A stretch of 41,660 nucleotides of DNA from Gammaproteobacteria bacterium (GTDB lineage Bacteria > Pseudomonadota > Gammaproteobacteria > Arenicellales > Poriferihabitantaceae). The DNA lies in NCBI GenBank assembly GCA_024644945.1, contig JAHEGU010000023.1, positions 1-41,660 of the forward strand, in the 5' to 3' direction. A program made the position numbers and the translations under genes. The notes under the pieces are model-generated. The model was not told the origin of the DNA, made no database searches, and saw only the letters and a list, made by a program, of their open reading frames with translations. This document shows, one piece after another, positions 26,403 to 35,693 of the stretch. The number at the start of each line of letters is the position of its first letter. Positions within the stretch are counted from its first letter, which is position 1.

Positions 26403-27179
26403 TTACTTTTGCTGCCACTCTGCCTTGCGCTTCTCAGCAAAGGCGGACATACCTTCTTTCTGATCTTCGGTAGCAAACAGCGAATGAAATTGTCGGCGCT
26501 CGAAAAGTAAACCCTCAGACAGCGTGGTTTCGAAAGAACGGTTGACCGATTCTTTACACATCATTACCGAGGGTAGAGATTTCGCAGCAATCTCGCCTGC
26601 GGTTTTGAGCGCATCATCGAGAAGCTGATCTGCAGGCACGATGCGCGCGACCAGCCCGGCCCTCTCCGCTTCATCGGCATCCATCAGCCGGCCCGTCAAA
26701 CAGAGTTCCATAGCTTTTGCTTTGCCAATTGCACGGGTCAGGCGTTGGGTGCCCCCGGCTCCCGGGATGATGCCAAGATTAATTTCCGGTTGCCCAAAGC
26801 GGGCATTGTCCGCTGCCAGGATGAAGTCGCACATCATCGCTAACTCGCAACCACCACCCAATGCATAACCGCTGACAGCTGCAATAACCGGTTTTCGGCA
26901 ACGCATGACTTGCTCCCAATTATCGGTAATATAATCCTGTTTGTAGACATCCATGAAGCTCTTGTCTTTCATTTCCACAATATCGGCTCCAGCAGCAAAT
27001 GCTTTTTCGTTGCCCGTGATTACGATGGCGCCTATGTTTGAATCTTCCTCAAATTGATTCAGCGCTTCGCCAAGTTCGATCATGAGAGCGGAAGAAAGTG
27101 CATTGAGTGCCTTGGGGCGATTCAGACGGACCAGGCCGACGTAGTCATGAATTTCGCTAAGGATAGTTGAATAAGCCAT
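26403..27179 (-). CDS. Enoyl-CoA hydratase (crotonase family)
   Basis: The 258-residue enzyme adds water to 2-enoyl-CoA. The oxyanion-hole segments AFAAGADI (60-67) and [12 protein letters not shown] (104-115) are present. Both catalytic glutamates of true hydratases are intact: Glu112 in GGGCE and Glu132 in [19 protein letters not shown]. The length matches short-chain mitochondrial-type ECH and PaaF-like enzymes. The C-terminal [21 protein letters not shown] is typical. It is divergent from the propionyl-CoA synthetase-like gene and probably shares an operon with the MFS gene. The exact pathway (fatty acid, amino acid or propionate/acrylate side) is not resolved. Confidence 0.9.
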   Translation of the reverse strand: MAYSTILSEIHDYVGLVRLNRPKALNALSSALMIELGEALNQFEEDSNIGAIVITGNEKAFAAGADIVEMKDKSFMDVYKQDYITDNWEQVMRCRKPVIAAVSGYALGGGCELAMMCDFILAADNARFGQPEINLGIIPGAGGTQRLTRAIGKAKAMELCLTGRLMDADEAERAGLVARIVPADQLLDDALKTAGEIAAKSLPSVMMCKESVNRSFETTLSEGLLFERRQFHSLFATEDQKEGMSAFAEKRKAEWQQK

Positions 27180-27208
27180 AAGTGGAATACTGAAAATGAT
27201 TGAAATAG

Positions 27209-27238
27209 ATTATGATTACCGTGCAGTTATAGAGGCAA
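27209..27238 (-). promoter_or_regulatory. Candidate promoter for enoyl-CoA hydratase and MFS genes
   Basis: On the reverse strand TTGCCT (complement at 27233-27238) and CATAAT (27209-27214) are separated by 18 bases, about 30 bases before the hydratase ATG. The match is moderate. The remaining divergent region also holds a TTGACA at 27259-27264 whose nearest TATACC is too far (26 bases) to be a standard promoter for prpE. Confidence 0.35.
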
Positions 27239-27358
27239 AGCGGGGCGGGGAAAGTGGATTGACACAATACCCGCAAAAAGCCTGAGTCTCTATACCAAAC
27301 TTGGTCATACCAGATGACATGTCTTGGTAAATCAACTAAAAACAGCTGGATAATGCAC

Positions 27359-29257
27359 ATGACGAACACCTTTGACAAGATATACCAGGCTTCGATCGAC
27401 AATCCTGAAGCATTCTGGGCAGGCGTAGCAGAGCAAATTCACTGGTACCGGAAGTGGGATAAGGTTCTGGATGATAGCGATGCGCCTTTTTATCGCTGGT
27501 TTACCGGCGGCCAGACGAACGTATGCTACAACGCAGTGGATCGGCACGTTGAGCAGGGCCACGGGGATCAGCTGGCCATTATTCATGACAGCCCGATTAC
27601 TGGTACTCAACAGAAGATAACCTATTCACAGCTCCAGCGCCGGGTCGCGGAATTTTCCGGGGCCCTGGTTGCATGTGGCGTAGAAAGGGGCGATCGAGTA
27701 ATCGTTTATATGCCGATGGTGCCTGAAGCAGTTGTTGCCATGCTCGCCTGTGCGCGCATTGGCGCTGTGCATTCCGTGGTGTTTGGAGGATTTGCCTCGA
27801 ACGAACTTGCGGTAAGGATCGATGACTGCACGCCCAGGGTGATCGTGGCAGCATCTTGCGGCCTGGAACCAGGCCGCACAGTGGAATATAAACCCTTACT
27901 GGACGATGCCATCGAGCTGGCTGAGCACAACCCCGAACACTGTATTGTTTTCCAGCGGCCGGAAGCCAGAGCCGATCTGATACCGGGTCGTGACCTCGAG
28001 TGGGGAGAGGCTGTGGCTGCAGGAGAACCTGCTGATTGTATTCCCATGGAGGCTACCGATCCGCTGTATATCCTCTACACTTCTGGGACCACTGGGCAGC
28101 CCAAGGGTGTAGTGCGCGATACCGCTGGAGGAATTGTCGCCCTTAATTGGTCGATGAAGAATATCTACGATATGAATCCGGGTGAGGTGTATTGGGCTGC
28201 ATCGGACGTCGGGTGGGTTGTGGGGCACTCCTATATCGTCTATGCGCCGTTATTCTCTCGTAATACTACGATTGTGTTCGAAGGCAAGCCCGTGGGTACC
28301 CCGGATCCGGGTGTTTTCTGGCGAGTTATTGAGGAACACGATGTTAAAGTTCTGTTTACCGCCCCCACCGCATTTCGTGCCATCAAAAAAGAAGATCCAA
28401 GTGGAAGTTATCTAGAGAAGTATGATGTTTCTGGTCTGCGCGCATTGTTTTTGGCTGGGGAGCGTACCGATCCGGACACCTTGCAATGGGCCACTGAAAA
28501 ATTAGGCGTACCCGTGATTGATCACTGGTGGCAGACAGAAACCGGGTGGGCGATTTGTTCTAACTGCATTGGGATTGAAAGTCTTCCGGTTAAACAAGGT
28601 TCCCCCACTCGACCGGTGCCGGGGTGGCAGATGCAGGTGCTGAATGACCAGGGCAATGAGATTAAATCTGGTGATATCGGTTCTCTTGTAGTCAAACTTC
28701 CGCTGCCGCCGGGCACTTTCCCCTCTCTTTGGAATGCCAAGCAACGTATGTTTGACTCTTATCTTAAGAACTTTCCCGGCTACTATGAAACTGGAGACGC
28801 CGGCTTTATTGACGAGGACGGCTACGTGTTCGTGATGTCGCGTACGGATGATGTCATCAATGTCGCGGGTCATCGCCTGTCCACTGGTGCCATAGAAGAA
28901 GTGCTGGCATCACATCCTGACGTGGCGGAATGTGCGGTGATTGGTGTAAATGACGCACTTAAGGGGGAGCTGCCGCTTGGGTGTCTGGTATTGAACGCTG
29001 GTGTGGATCGTGATGATATCGAAATTGTTAAAGAAAGTGTGGCGTTAGTCAGGCAAAAAATCGGACCGGTAGCGGCGTTCAAGCTAGCCGCTGTGGTGAC
29101 CAGGTTGCCCAAAACCCGATCCGGCAAAATCTTGCGCGGCACGATGAAGAAGATCGCCGATAGTACCGAGTGGAAAATGCCGGCAACTATCGATGATCCC
29201 GCGATCCTGGACGAAATCACAGACTCCCTGAAAGTTCTGGGCTACGCCCAGGGTTGA
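27359..29257 (+). CDS. prpE: Propionyl-CoA synthetase-like acyl-CoA ligase (PrpE/ACSS3 type)
   Basis: The 632-residue ANL-family ligase activates a short carboxylate to its CoA ester through an acyl-adenylate. It has ACS-type N-terminal IHWYRKWDKVLDD, the P-loop YTSGTTGQPKGVVRD, WWQTETGW, the YYETGDAGFIDEDGY hinge region and Lys590 in TRSGKILRGT, the lysine that Pat-type acetylation usually silences. The WWQTETGW context fits PrpE rather than acetyl-CoA synthetase (WWQTETGG), so propionate or acrylate is the likelier substrate; that is inference. ATG 27359 is preferred over 27353 because GGA at 27348-27350 is eight bases before it. gshB follows 15 bases after. Confidence 0.87.
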   Translation: MTNTFDKIYQASIDNPEAFWAGVAEQIHWYRKWDKVLDDSDAPFYRWFTGGQTNVCYNAVDRHVEQGHGDQLAIIHDSPITGTQQKITYSQLQRRVAEFSGALVACGVERGDRVIVYMPMVPEAVVAMLACARIGAVHSVVFGGFASNELAVRIDDCTPRVIVAASCGLEPGRTVEYKPLLDDAIELAEHNPEHCIVFQRPEARADLIPGRDLEWGEAVAAGEPADCIPMEATDPLYILYTSGTTGQPKGVVRDTAGGIVALNWSMKNIYDMNPGEVYWAASDVGWVVGHSYIVYAPLFSRNTTIVFEGKPVGTPDPGVFWRVIEEHDVKVLFTAPTAFRAIKKEDPSGSYLEKYDVSGLRALFLAGERTDPDTLQWATEKLGVPVIDHWWQTETGWAICSNCIGIESLPVKQGSPTRPVPGWQMQVLNDQGNEIKSGDIGSLVVKLPLPPGTFPSLWNAKQRMFDSYLKNFPGYYETGDAGFIDEDGYVFVMSRTDDVINVAGHRLSTGAIEEVLASHPDVAECAVIGVNDALKGELPLGCLVLNAGVDRDDIEIVKESVALVRQKIGPVAAFKLAAVVTRLPKTRSGKILRGTMKKIADSTEWKMPATIDDPAILDEITDSLKVLGYAQG

Positions 29258-29272
29258 CCGTAAAGATCGACC

Positions 29273-30193
29273 ATGCAGTTTGCGTTTATCATGAACCCCC
29301 TGTCTATGGTGAAACCATGGAAAGACACCACATACTATATTATGAAAGCCTGTCAGGAACGCGGGCATCAGGTCTGCTATCTGGATCAACAGTGGCTTTG
29401 GCTGAATCACGACCAGCTTTATGCCAAAGTGCAGTGGCTACGGGTGAATCAAGATGATGCTGAGCCATTTACCATCCTGTCGGAACAGACGATTGCTTTG
29501 TCACAGACTGATGCCGTGTGGTTGCGCACGGATCCCCCGTTCGACCGGCGTTATTTTTATACAACTATTCTGCTCGACTACTTGCCGAAAAAAACCCGGG
29601 TATTGAATCGTCCTGATGGCGTTCGTAACTGGAATGAAAAGCTGGCGGCTTTGAAATTTCCAGCCTATACACCGAGGACAATTGTCACCAACGATATCGA
29701 GAAAATTAAAGAGTTTGCCGCCGAACAGGAAAAGATAACAGTAAAGCCTTTGGATGGATTTGGCGGCAAAGGCATTGTGTTTTACACGTCCGGAGATGAT
29801 GATTCGGTATTGCATCAGGCTACTCATCAGGGAAGTCATTGGATCATTGCGCAGGAGTATCTGGTTGCCGCCTCTCAGGGTGACAAGAGAATTCTCATGC
29901 TCAATGGCGAACCAATGGGCGCAATACTGCGATTACATGCGGAGGGTGTTGAACTTAATAACCTCGACCAGGGAGGTAGTGCACATGCTGCAACAATAAA
30001 CGATCAGGAAATGGAAGTATGCAAGGCGCTCAAGCCTGGCTTGATTGAAGAGGGCGTGTTTTTCGTCGGCCTCGATATCATCGGTGACAAGCTAATCGAG
30101 GTAAATGTCACCAGCCCAACCGGGCTGCAGGAACTGTGCAGATTCAACCAGCAGGATTACCACCATCAGATGATAGAAGCTTTGGAGCACTAA
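29273..30193 (+). CDS. gshB: Glutathione synthetase
   Basis: The 306-residue ATP-grasp enzyme joins gamma-glutamylcysteine and glycine. The N-terminal part MQFAFIMNPLSMVKPWKDTT is the GshB signature, followed by VWLRTDPPFDRRY, NRPDGVRNWNEKLAAL, the ATP-grasp loop TVKPLDGFGGKGIV and the C-terminal metal site IEVNVTSPTGLQEL. The length is slightly short of E. coli GshB. It sits 15 bases after the acyl-CoA ligase gene and may share its transcript although the functions differ. The partner gshA is not in the window. Confidence 0.93.
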   Translation: MQFAFIMNPLSMVKPWKDTTYYIMKACQERGHQVCYLDQQWLWLNHDQLYAKVQWLRVNQDDAEPFTILSEQTIALSQTDAVWLRTDPPFDRRYFYTTILLDYLPKKTRVLNRPDGVRNWNEKLAALKFPAYTPRTIVTNDIEKIKEFAAEQEKITVKPLDGFGGKGIVFYTSGDDDSVLHQATHQGSHWIIAQEYLVAASQGDKRILMLNGEPMGAILRLHAEGVELNNLDQGGSAHAATINDQEMEVCKALKPGLIEEGVFFVGLDIIGDKLIEVNVTSPTGLQELCRFNQQDYHHQMIEALEH

Positions 30194-30224
30194 TTATGTC
30201 ACCGCTTTCATTGCGAATTCGCTG

Positions 30225-31307
30225 CTATTGCGGTAATCCGGGTTTCAAAGACAAACAGGGTTTCTCAATCAAGTGCCAGCTCGCCATGGCGAAAAACAAC
30301 GCGAGCAAAAGGCTTGAGACAAACAGCGTCACAGGACCAATGTTCGGCCAGGTGTACACAAGGGTTTGTTGAATGGGATAAGCAAAAATGTAAAGGCCGT
30401 AGGAATAATCACCCAACCGATTGAACAGCCGAACCCGACCTGAAGGAACGTAAGCCAGGTAAAGCAGCAAGTACGTCAGCGAAAGGTAGGTCAGGGTGAT
30501 AAATAATGGTCGGATCCCATAACTGATAAAAATTAGAATGAACAGCGATGCCACAATGAAAGTCGATAAGCGGACACGATTCCTTAGCAGGTAGAATCCG
30601 GCACCAGTAAAAAACATAGCAGTAAAGCGCACAACGTTTGCGGCAATCCCGGTATCGGGTTGTGGTTGCGAAATATTGGCGAGGTAGATGATCATGCTGG
30701 CAACAGCTAACATGATGATTAAGAAAGTCGATATGGTGCCGATAAAGAGTGGTGCCGTTAATCTTTCGAACAAGTAGATTGCGGCCAGCCAGAAGTACAT
30801 CAGAATTTCGTATTGCAGCGTCCACAGCGGCGCATTAACCTGTCCGGGTATCGGATTGGTGGTAAACATTCCAGGAAGATAAACTTCGACCTGACCGACA
30901 ACCAGTAAGCTGTTATTGAGCAGAAATCGCCACGTCTGAGACTCCCTGAAGAATTCAAAAATATCCAGTTCTGATAGGATGGTGGCGGAAATGAGTACGC
31001 ATAACAAAACTGTTACACCTAGCGCAGGGTATATACGCAAACACCTTGAGATAAAGTAATGCCTGAGGTTATTTCGTAGGGTGAGGCTTCTGCATAGCAG
31101 GAAACCACTGATGATGAAAAAACAGTTAACCGCGACATATCCAAGTGCCCAAGCAATGGAGCTATGAATATTTCCTGATAGTAGGACGCTGTGACTCAGG
31201 ATAACGGCGCTGGCGGCGCCAAATCGGAGTAGATTAAAATTATTATCTCGGCCCCTGCTGACTGTGGCCAGGGACATGGAGTGGCGCAGCATATGAATTG
31301 CGACCAT
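30225..31307 (-). CDS. Acyltransferase-3 (OafA-type) membrane protein
   Basis: The 360-residue integral membrane protein belongs to the acyltransferase-3 family that O-acetylates surface polysaccharides, lipids or peptidoglycan. It has about ten hydrophobic segments and the first-helix motif LLRFGAASAVILSHSVL with catalytic-candidate His39. The RSLTLRNNLRHYFISRCLRI part resembles the family RxxR loop, and the C-terminal SYGLYIFAYPIQQ fits. No SGNH domain is fused. Starts at 31307, 31292 or 31277 are all possible; the last two would clear the degV promoter candidate. The acceptor is unknown. Confidence 0.85.
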   Translation of the reverse strand: MVAIHMLRHSMSLATVSRGRDNNFNLLRFGAASAVILSHSVLLSGNIHSSIAWALGYVAVNCFFIISGFLLCRSLTLRNNLRHYFISRCLRIYPALGVTVLLCVLISATILSELDIFEFFRESQTWRFLLNNSLLVVGQVEVYLPGMFTTNPIPGQVNAPLWTLQYEILMYFWLAAIYLFERLTAPLFIGTISTFLIIMLAVASMIIYLANISQPQPDTGIAANVVRFTAMFFTGAGFYLLRNRVRLSTFIVASLFILIFISYGIRPLFITLTYLSLTYLLLYLAYVPSGRVRLFNRLGDYSYGLYIFAYPIQQTLVYTWPNIGPVTLFVSSLLLALFFAMASWHLIEKPCLSLKPGLPQ

Positions 31308-31328
31308 TGGTCTGAATGGTCGTATAAT
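31298..31328 (+). promoter_or_regulatory. Candidate degV promoter
   Basis: TTGCGA (31298-31303) and a perfect TATAAT (31323-31328) are separated by 19 bases, slightly long. It overlaps the proposed start of the divergent acyltransferase gene and lies about 75 bases before degV. Confidence 0.45.
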
Positions 31329-31404
31329 ACACGGATTAGATTAATACAATCGGAGTGATCGCACCTTAACTGTTGCGAGGACGAGACTTGGTTTCTAGCT
31401 GTAG

Positions 31405-32331
31405 ATGAGAACCGCACTTATTGTAGATGCGGCATGCGACTTGCCGACTGATTATTGCCTGCAGAACGATATTCATATTCTGCCTATGGGCGTCGTATCT
31501 GGGGAACAAAGATATTTCGACTACCGAGATATCGATACGACTAAGGGATTTTATAACGACTACTCACACTTCCGTGCCACCGACGTTTACTCATTACCTC
31601 CGTCAGTGGATGTGATCAGTTCATATATCACGGAGTTCATTGCTAAATATTATGACCAGGCATTCATAATGTGCCTGAGCAGCTCGCGAAGCAAGTTATA
31701 TAAGTTCGCGATCAAAGCAGGAAAGCAGGCCATGCAGAGCATTCGTGATGTTCGGGGCGATGCAACGAATCAGCTTAAAAATCTCAGAATTATGGATACG
31801 CAAACGGTGTTTACGGGTCAAGCAGTTTTAGCCTATGAGGCACAACGTGTGATAGAGGTGATCAAGCAGGTAGAGTCCCAGGAATTATACGAAGTATTGA
31901 GAGTTCTATCAGACAACATTCATGTTTATACGGTACCTAACGACCTATACTATATTCGAGCGCGGGCCAATCTGCGGGGGGAGAAAAGTTTTGGCACACT
32001 ATCTTACGTAATAGGCCGGTCATTTGATGTAAAACCGATCGTCCTCATGAAAAATGGTACCACCAGCAAAGTAGGTAGAGGGAAAGGTTTTATAGAAGCG
32101 GTTGGGCGCCTGTTTCAGATGGTCAAGAGAGCTATTGATGCTGGCCTTATGATCAACGCAGTGATGTTGAGTTATTCGGGTGATACACGCGAAATCACTA
32201 AATTGAATAGTTTCAGATCGCTGCAGGGATATGCCGAAAATGAAGGCGTCAAGGTGTTTGTATCGGTGATGAGTACAGCCGCTGGAATTAACGTCGGCCC
32301 GGGTGCCCTGTCGGTCGCATATTGCGGCTAA
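31405..32331 (+). CDS. DegV-family fatty-acid-binding protein
   Basis: The 308-residue protein has the DegV two-domain fold. It opens MRTALIVDAACDLPTDYCLQ, the DegV start with its conserved SD/CDLP element, and contains SLPPSVDVISSYI, the middle KPIVLMKNGTTSKVGRGKGF and the C-terminal GINVGPGALSVAY, equivalent to the HxGPG ligand loop. DegV proteins bind free fatty acids; in some firmicutes (FakB) they present them to a kinase. No FakA-like kinase is nearby, so the role here is open. It is a single gene between a divergent acyltransferase and a convergent DUF3179 gene. Confidence 0.87.
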   Translation: MRTALIVDAACDLPTDYCLQNDIHILPMGVVSGEQRYFDYRDIDTTKGFYNDYSHFRATDVYSLPPSVDVISSYITEFIAKYYDQAFIMCLSSSRSKLYKFAIKAGKQAMQSIRDVRGDATNQLKNLRIMDTQTVFTGQAVLAYEAQRVIEVIKQVESQELYEVLRVLSDNIHVYTVPNDLYYIRARANLRGEKSFGTLSYVIGRSFDVKPIVLMKNGTTSKVGRGKGFIEAVGRLFQMVKRAIDAGLMINAVMLSYSGDTREITKLNSFRSLQGYAENEGVKVFVSVMSTAAGINVGPGALSVAYCG

Positions 32332-32381
32332 ACGGGCATTTCCAGCCTCAGGGAAAAACAGGAACTAACCCGAACACAGTT

Positions 32382-33503
32382 TCAATTGTCGCTTTGGTAA
32401 ATCGATGTTTGGGGATTGAATGCCATCCACGCGAAGGCAAAATGAACGCCGCTATCTATTGATTTGAGACGCTGGCCTTTAAGCGGTCCGGCTGTGGAAA
32501 TTCCCAGCGCATTCCAGGTTGAGTTGGTTTCGTTGTCTTTGAGAACGCCGCTGTTAAAGTTGAAGCTGAGGCTTTGGTCACTATCTTTGACTCTTCGTTG
32601 CCAGGCATTGATCTGACCAACCATTCTCGATTCGCTGATTTCCCGTTGATCCAAAGCTGAAAGCAACTGGCCCGAGTTAACGATCAAGATCTCCGTGTCG
32701 CCCACGCGGTCTTCCACAATTGGTTTGTTCTCCAGGGAGGAAAAAGGATAAATCTTGTGCTCATCCGCAATGCTGACTCCGAGCACTCGTTCCATGGGTT
32801 TCAGCCGAGAGTCTGTGCTGCCCCTGAATAAAAAGGGATTACTATTAATATCATCGTATCCGGGATAGGGGTTCTGTCCATACGGACGTGACATGCCAGT
32901 ATCACGATTGAGTATCCGCCCATCTGGGGCGGATTCGGCAAATGACTCGAACGAAATAATTGAAGATGGAACGCGCTTCAATTTCTGGCCAGTAAACTCC
33001 CCCACAATCGCGGTACCGGTAAATTGCTGCCACCAGCTTTCGGATTGGCGATCATACATCACTAAATCACTCATTCTGAGTAGACCTGTGGTGCCAAAAT
33101 CAAGAATGCTTCCAGCCAGCCTTCCGTCGAAGACAATGGAGGCATTGCAAAGTGGACAGAAAGTCACGCTAATCGGAATGCCGTCAACTTCATCGTTGAC
33201 GATTTCATGCCACGTCATGACCTGCAGCGGGTAGGCTCTTGATGTATCGCCAAGCTTAACTGCAATAACAGGTTCGAGTGGTGCGATCCACGATGAAGCC
33301 TGTTCCACAGTATCGAAACTGGGGTTATCTATAGCAGGGATTCCGTCTTTTGGCGGGCCACCAGACATGATCTCTTTGAGATCGATACTGGTCAGTGAAA
33401 AATCTGTGTCTGGCCATGCTTGCCTGAATGCCTGGGCGCTGACCCACGAGCTCCATAACGAAGCCACAATTAAAACCAGTAACGGAAACCTAATTACCTT
33501 CAC
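32382..33503 (-). CDS. DUF3179-domain secreted protein
   Basis: The 373-residue protein starts at GTG with a signal peptide (hydrophobic core at about 6-20, probable cleavage VSA-QA). The rest is a DUF3179 domain with AYPLQVMTWHEIVND (91-105), VTFCPLCNAS (113-122, a CxxC-type pair Cys116/Cys119), FGTTGLLRMSDLVMYDRQSES and WWQQFTG. DUF3179 proteins are exported and of unknown function; the His99 and CPLC cluster suggests metal or redox chemistry, which is inference. It lies 75 bases after the YfcH-like gene on the same strand. The C-terminal HFAFAWMAFNPQT is normal for the family. Confidence 0.85.
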   Translation of the reverse strand: MKVIRFPLLVLIVASLWSSWVSAQAFRQAWPDTDFSLTSIDLKEIMSGGPPKDGIPAIDNPSFDTVEQASSWIAPLEPVIAVKLGDTSRAYPLQVMTWHEIVNDEVDGIPISVTFCPLCNASIVFDGRLAGSILDFGTTGLLRMSDLVMYDRQSESWWQQFTGTAIVGEFTGQKLKRVPSSIISFESFAESAPDGRILNRDTGMSRPYGQNPYPGYDDINSNPFLFRGSTDSRLKPMERVLGVSIADEHKIYPFSSLENKPIVEDRVGDTEILIVNSGQLLSALDQREISESRMVGQINAWQRRVKDSDQSLSFNFNSGVLKDNETNSTWNALGISTAGPLKGQRLKSIDSGVHFAFAWMAFNPQTSIYQSDN

Positions 33504-33578
33504 GATGATGAGACCGGCGATTAACGCTTCAGTTCAGAAAGCATGTCTCTTTGGTGCGAAATGGGATATTGCCAAGGG

Positions 33579-34484
33579 TTATCCTGGTTTATGCAGTAGG
33601 TCCTGCAAAGCTCCTTGAAGCGATGGATAGATAAACTGATATCCGGACTCCAATATGCGTTTGGGCGCTACCTGCTGACCTCCTAATAACAGCACAGAGG
33701 CTTCCCCAAGGGCCAAGCGAATGAAAAAAGCAGGTGCGGTAAGAAAGCTAGGTCTGCCTAATGTATGCGCAAGGGTAGAAGTAAACTCCACGTTACGCAC
33801 GCAATCCGGTGCCGTCAGATTGTATGCCCCATGTAATCTTTTTTCGAACAGCATCTGTTCCAGGATTCCGATCTGATCATCAATATGGATCCAGCTCATC
33901 CATTGTCGGCCGCTAGCGATCTTGCTACCGAGTCCTATGCGAAATGGTAACAGCAACTGCGCAAGCATACCCCCCCGGGCACTCAACACCAATCCAGTGC
34001 GGGCCAAACAAACGCGTATGCCCAGGCTTTCTGCCTTGGTCGCCTCTGTTTCCCAGGCGGCGCATAATCTCGCTCCAAAATCTTCACCGGCCTGATCGCT
34101 CTCGTCTACGCTTCGTTCACCGGTGTCACCATAAAAGCCGATTGCCGATCCGTTGATCAGCACTTCTGGTTTGCGAGATCGTTTTGACAGCCATCTGACC
34201 AGGTCCTGAGTCAGTGTTACCCGGCTTTCCCAGATCTCCTGTTTGCGCGCGCGACTCCATCTCTTGCCAACTATTTGTGCCCCGGCTAAATTGACTACGG
34301 CGTCGATTTCATCATCGTCCGTGATTTCGCCTACAGAACCGACCACCCTTGTTTCTTTTGGAAACAGTCGTGATGTTTTTTCAGGAAAGCGGCTACTTAT
34401 AGTTATCCGATGGTTGCTCTTAGTTAGCGAGTGGTGCAATGCCGAACCTATTAAGCCGGTGCCCCCTAAAATCAGTATATTCAT
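33579..34484 (-). CDS. TIGR01777-family NAD-dependent epimerase-like protein (YfcH/SDR39U1)
   Basis: The 301-residue atypical SDR opens MNILILGGTGLIGSALHHSL with the nucleotide loop at 7-13. Family features are VNLAGAQIVGKRWSRARKQEI, LINGSAIGFYGDTGERSVDE, a Tyr (YGD) in place of the usual YxxxK site, and LVLSARGGMLAQLLLPFRIGLG. The C-terminal DUF1731 part contains ASVLLLGGQQVAPKRILESGYQF. The length is normal. The function of the family is unclear; E. coli YfcH and human SDR39U1 are members. It is divergent from the GlxA-type regulator gene. Confidence 0.9.
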   Translation of the reverse strand: MNILILGGTGLIGSALHHSLTKSNHRITISSRFPEKTSRLFPKETRVVGSVGEITDDDEIDAVVNLAGAQIVGKRWSRARKQEIWESRVTLTQDLVRWLSKRSRKPEVLINGSAIGFYGDTGERSVDESDQAGEDFGARLCAAWETEATKAESLGIRVCLARTGLVLSARGGMLAQLLLPFRIGLGSKIASGRQWMSWIHIDDQIGILEQMLFEKRLHGAYNLTAPDCVRNVEFTSTLAHTLGRPSFLTAPAFFIRLALGEASVLLLGGQQVAPKRILESGYQFIYPSLQGALQDLLHKPG

Positions 34485-34674
34485 AGTGTATTTTTGAAAA
34501 CCACAGTACCAATTATTACAATTTTGCAGGTAGATATGTCGAAGAGACGTGATGTTCTACGAACAAGAACCATGAAACCGAAGACAATGGCTTGTTCCTG
34601 GTGTATCTTTGAGATTTGATTGCTCCTGCTTAATATAATTCCTTTCTTTCGCACAATCCCGCCATTTTATTGAG

Positions 34675-35673
34675 ATGCTGAGTAATTCCAACAGTCAGAA
34701 TTCTAGGGCGGAGGTTGTCTACAATACTGTTTTGGTCCTTTTTGACCAGTTCCCATTAATCCCATTTAGTTGCTTGATCGACTGTATGCGCACTGCAAAT
34801 AAGTTCACCGGTCGCGATGCTTATCGATGGAGTATCGTCTCACCAGATGGTGATAGCGTGGAATCAAGTAGCGGCGTTCGCATTGAAGTCGACGGTCCTT
34901 TGCAACAGATTGAGAATTGCAGTCGAGCGATATTGATTGCAACCAATCAAACCCAGTTTTTTAATGATGACCGAACTTTTCACAAGCTAGCCACCCTGGA
35001 TCGAAAGGGTGCGCTTTTAGGAAGTGCCAGTTCTGGCAGTTTTGTGCTGGCTCGCGCGGGGTTGCTGGATGGCTACCGCTGCACTATTCATTGGGAAAAC
35101 CTGCCGGTTTTCAGAGAGTTGTATCCAATGTTAGATATCACCCGAAGTATCTATGAGATCGATCGTGACAGAGCCACATGCTCGGGAGGTACTGCGGCCC
35201 TTGATATGATGTTGAAACTGATTGAAACGGATTGCGGTCATGAGGTGGCACGAAGAATCTCTCAGATGTATCAGCATGACAGGCTGAGAACTCCGGAAGA
35301 TCAGCAAAAAATGGAAGGAAAATATGATCTTATCCGTCTCTCACCAAAGCTTGCTGAGGCGATTGACCTGATGCAGAATAATATTGAGGACCCGCTCTCA
35401 CCTCAGGAAGTGGCCGGCCATGTCGGGGTGTCGTTGCGTCAGCTAGAACGCTTGTTCAAGAAATATCGTAGTACTACCCCGCAGCGCTACTACCTGCGGC
35501 TGCGCCTGGAGAATGCAAGGCAGTTACTTCTATACACCTCGCAGTCTGGGCTCGATGTGGCAATAGCTTCCGGTTTCTCTTCCCACTCGCACTTTATCAA
35601 GTCTTATCGTGACGTTTACGGCCGCACCCCAAGAGAGGAGCGGGTTTCCGACCAGGAGCAGTTGCAAAGTTAA
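34675..35673 (+). CDS. GlxA-type transcriptional regulator (DJ-1/PfpI + AraC HTH)
   Basis: The 332-residue regulator has an N-terminal DJ-1/PfpI-like sensor domain (about 18-195), with VLFDQFPLIPFSCLIDCMRTAN and the nucleophile-elbow position LLGSASSGSFVLARAGLL, which has Ser in place of Cys. The C-terminal AraC double helix-turn-helix (about 225-325) has LSPQEVAGHVGVSLRQLERLFKK and VAIASGFSSHSHFIKSYRDVYG. Regulators of this subfamily include GbdR and CdhR, which control glycine-betaine and carnitine use, so it might serve the aminotransferase/BKACE genes 3 kb downstream. Two unrelated glycosyltransferase genes intervene, so this link is weak. It converges with the PMT-like gene. Confidence 0.87.
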   Translation: MLSNSNSQNSRAEVVYNTVLVLFDQFPLIPFSCLIDCMRTANKFTGRDAYRWSIVSPDGDSVESSSGVRIEVDGPLQQIENCSRAILIATNQTQFFNDDRTFHKLATLDRKGALLGSASSGSFVLARAGLLDGYRCTIHWENLPVFRELYPMLDITRSIYEIDRDRATCSGGTAALDMMLKLIETDCGHEVARRISQMYQHDRLRTPEDQQKMEGKYDLIRLSPKLAEAIDLMQNNIEDPLSPQEVAGHVGVSLRQLERLFKKYRSTTPQRYYLRLRLENARQLLLYTSQSGLDVAIASGFSSHSHFIKSYRDVYGRTPREERVSDQEQLQS

Positions 35674-35693
35674 TCAGTCAATGGCTATCAGCT

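Noticed and set aside
27259..27296. TTGACA...TATACC as the prpE promoter
   Set aside because: The spacing is 26 bases, far outside the 16-19 range for sigma-70.
30213..30222. GCGAATTCGC palindrome as a regulatory site
   Set aside because: It lies at the convergent 3' ends of gshB and the acyltransferase gene, where an operator is unlikely; 10-base palindromes occur by chance at this window size.
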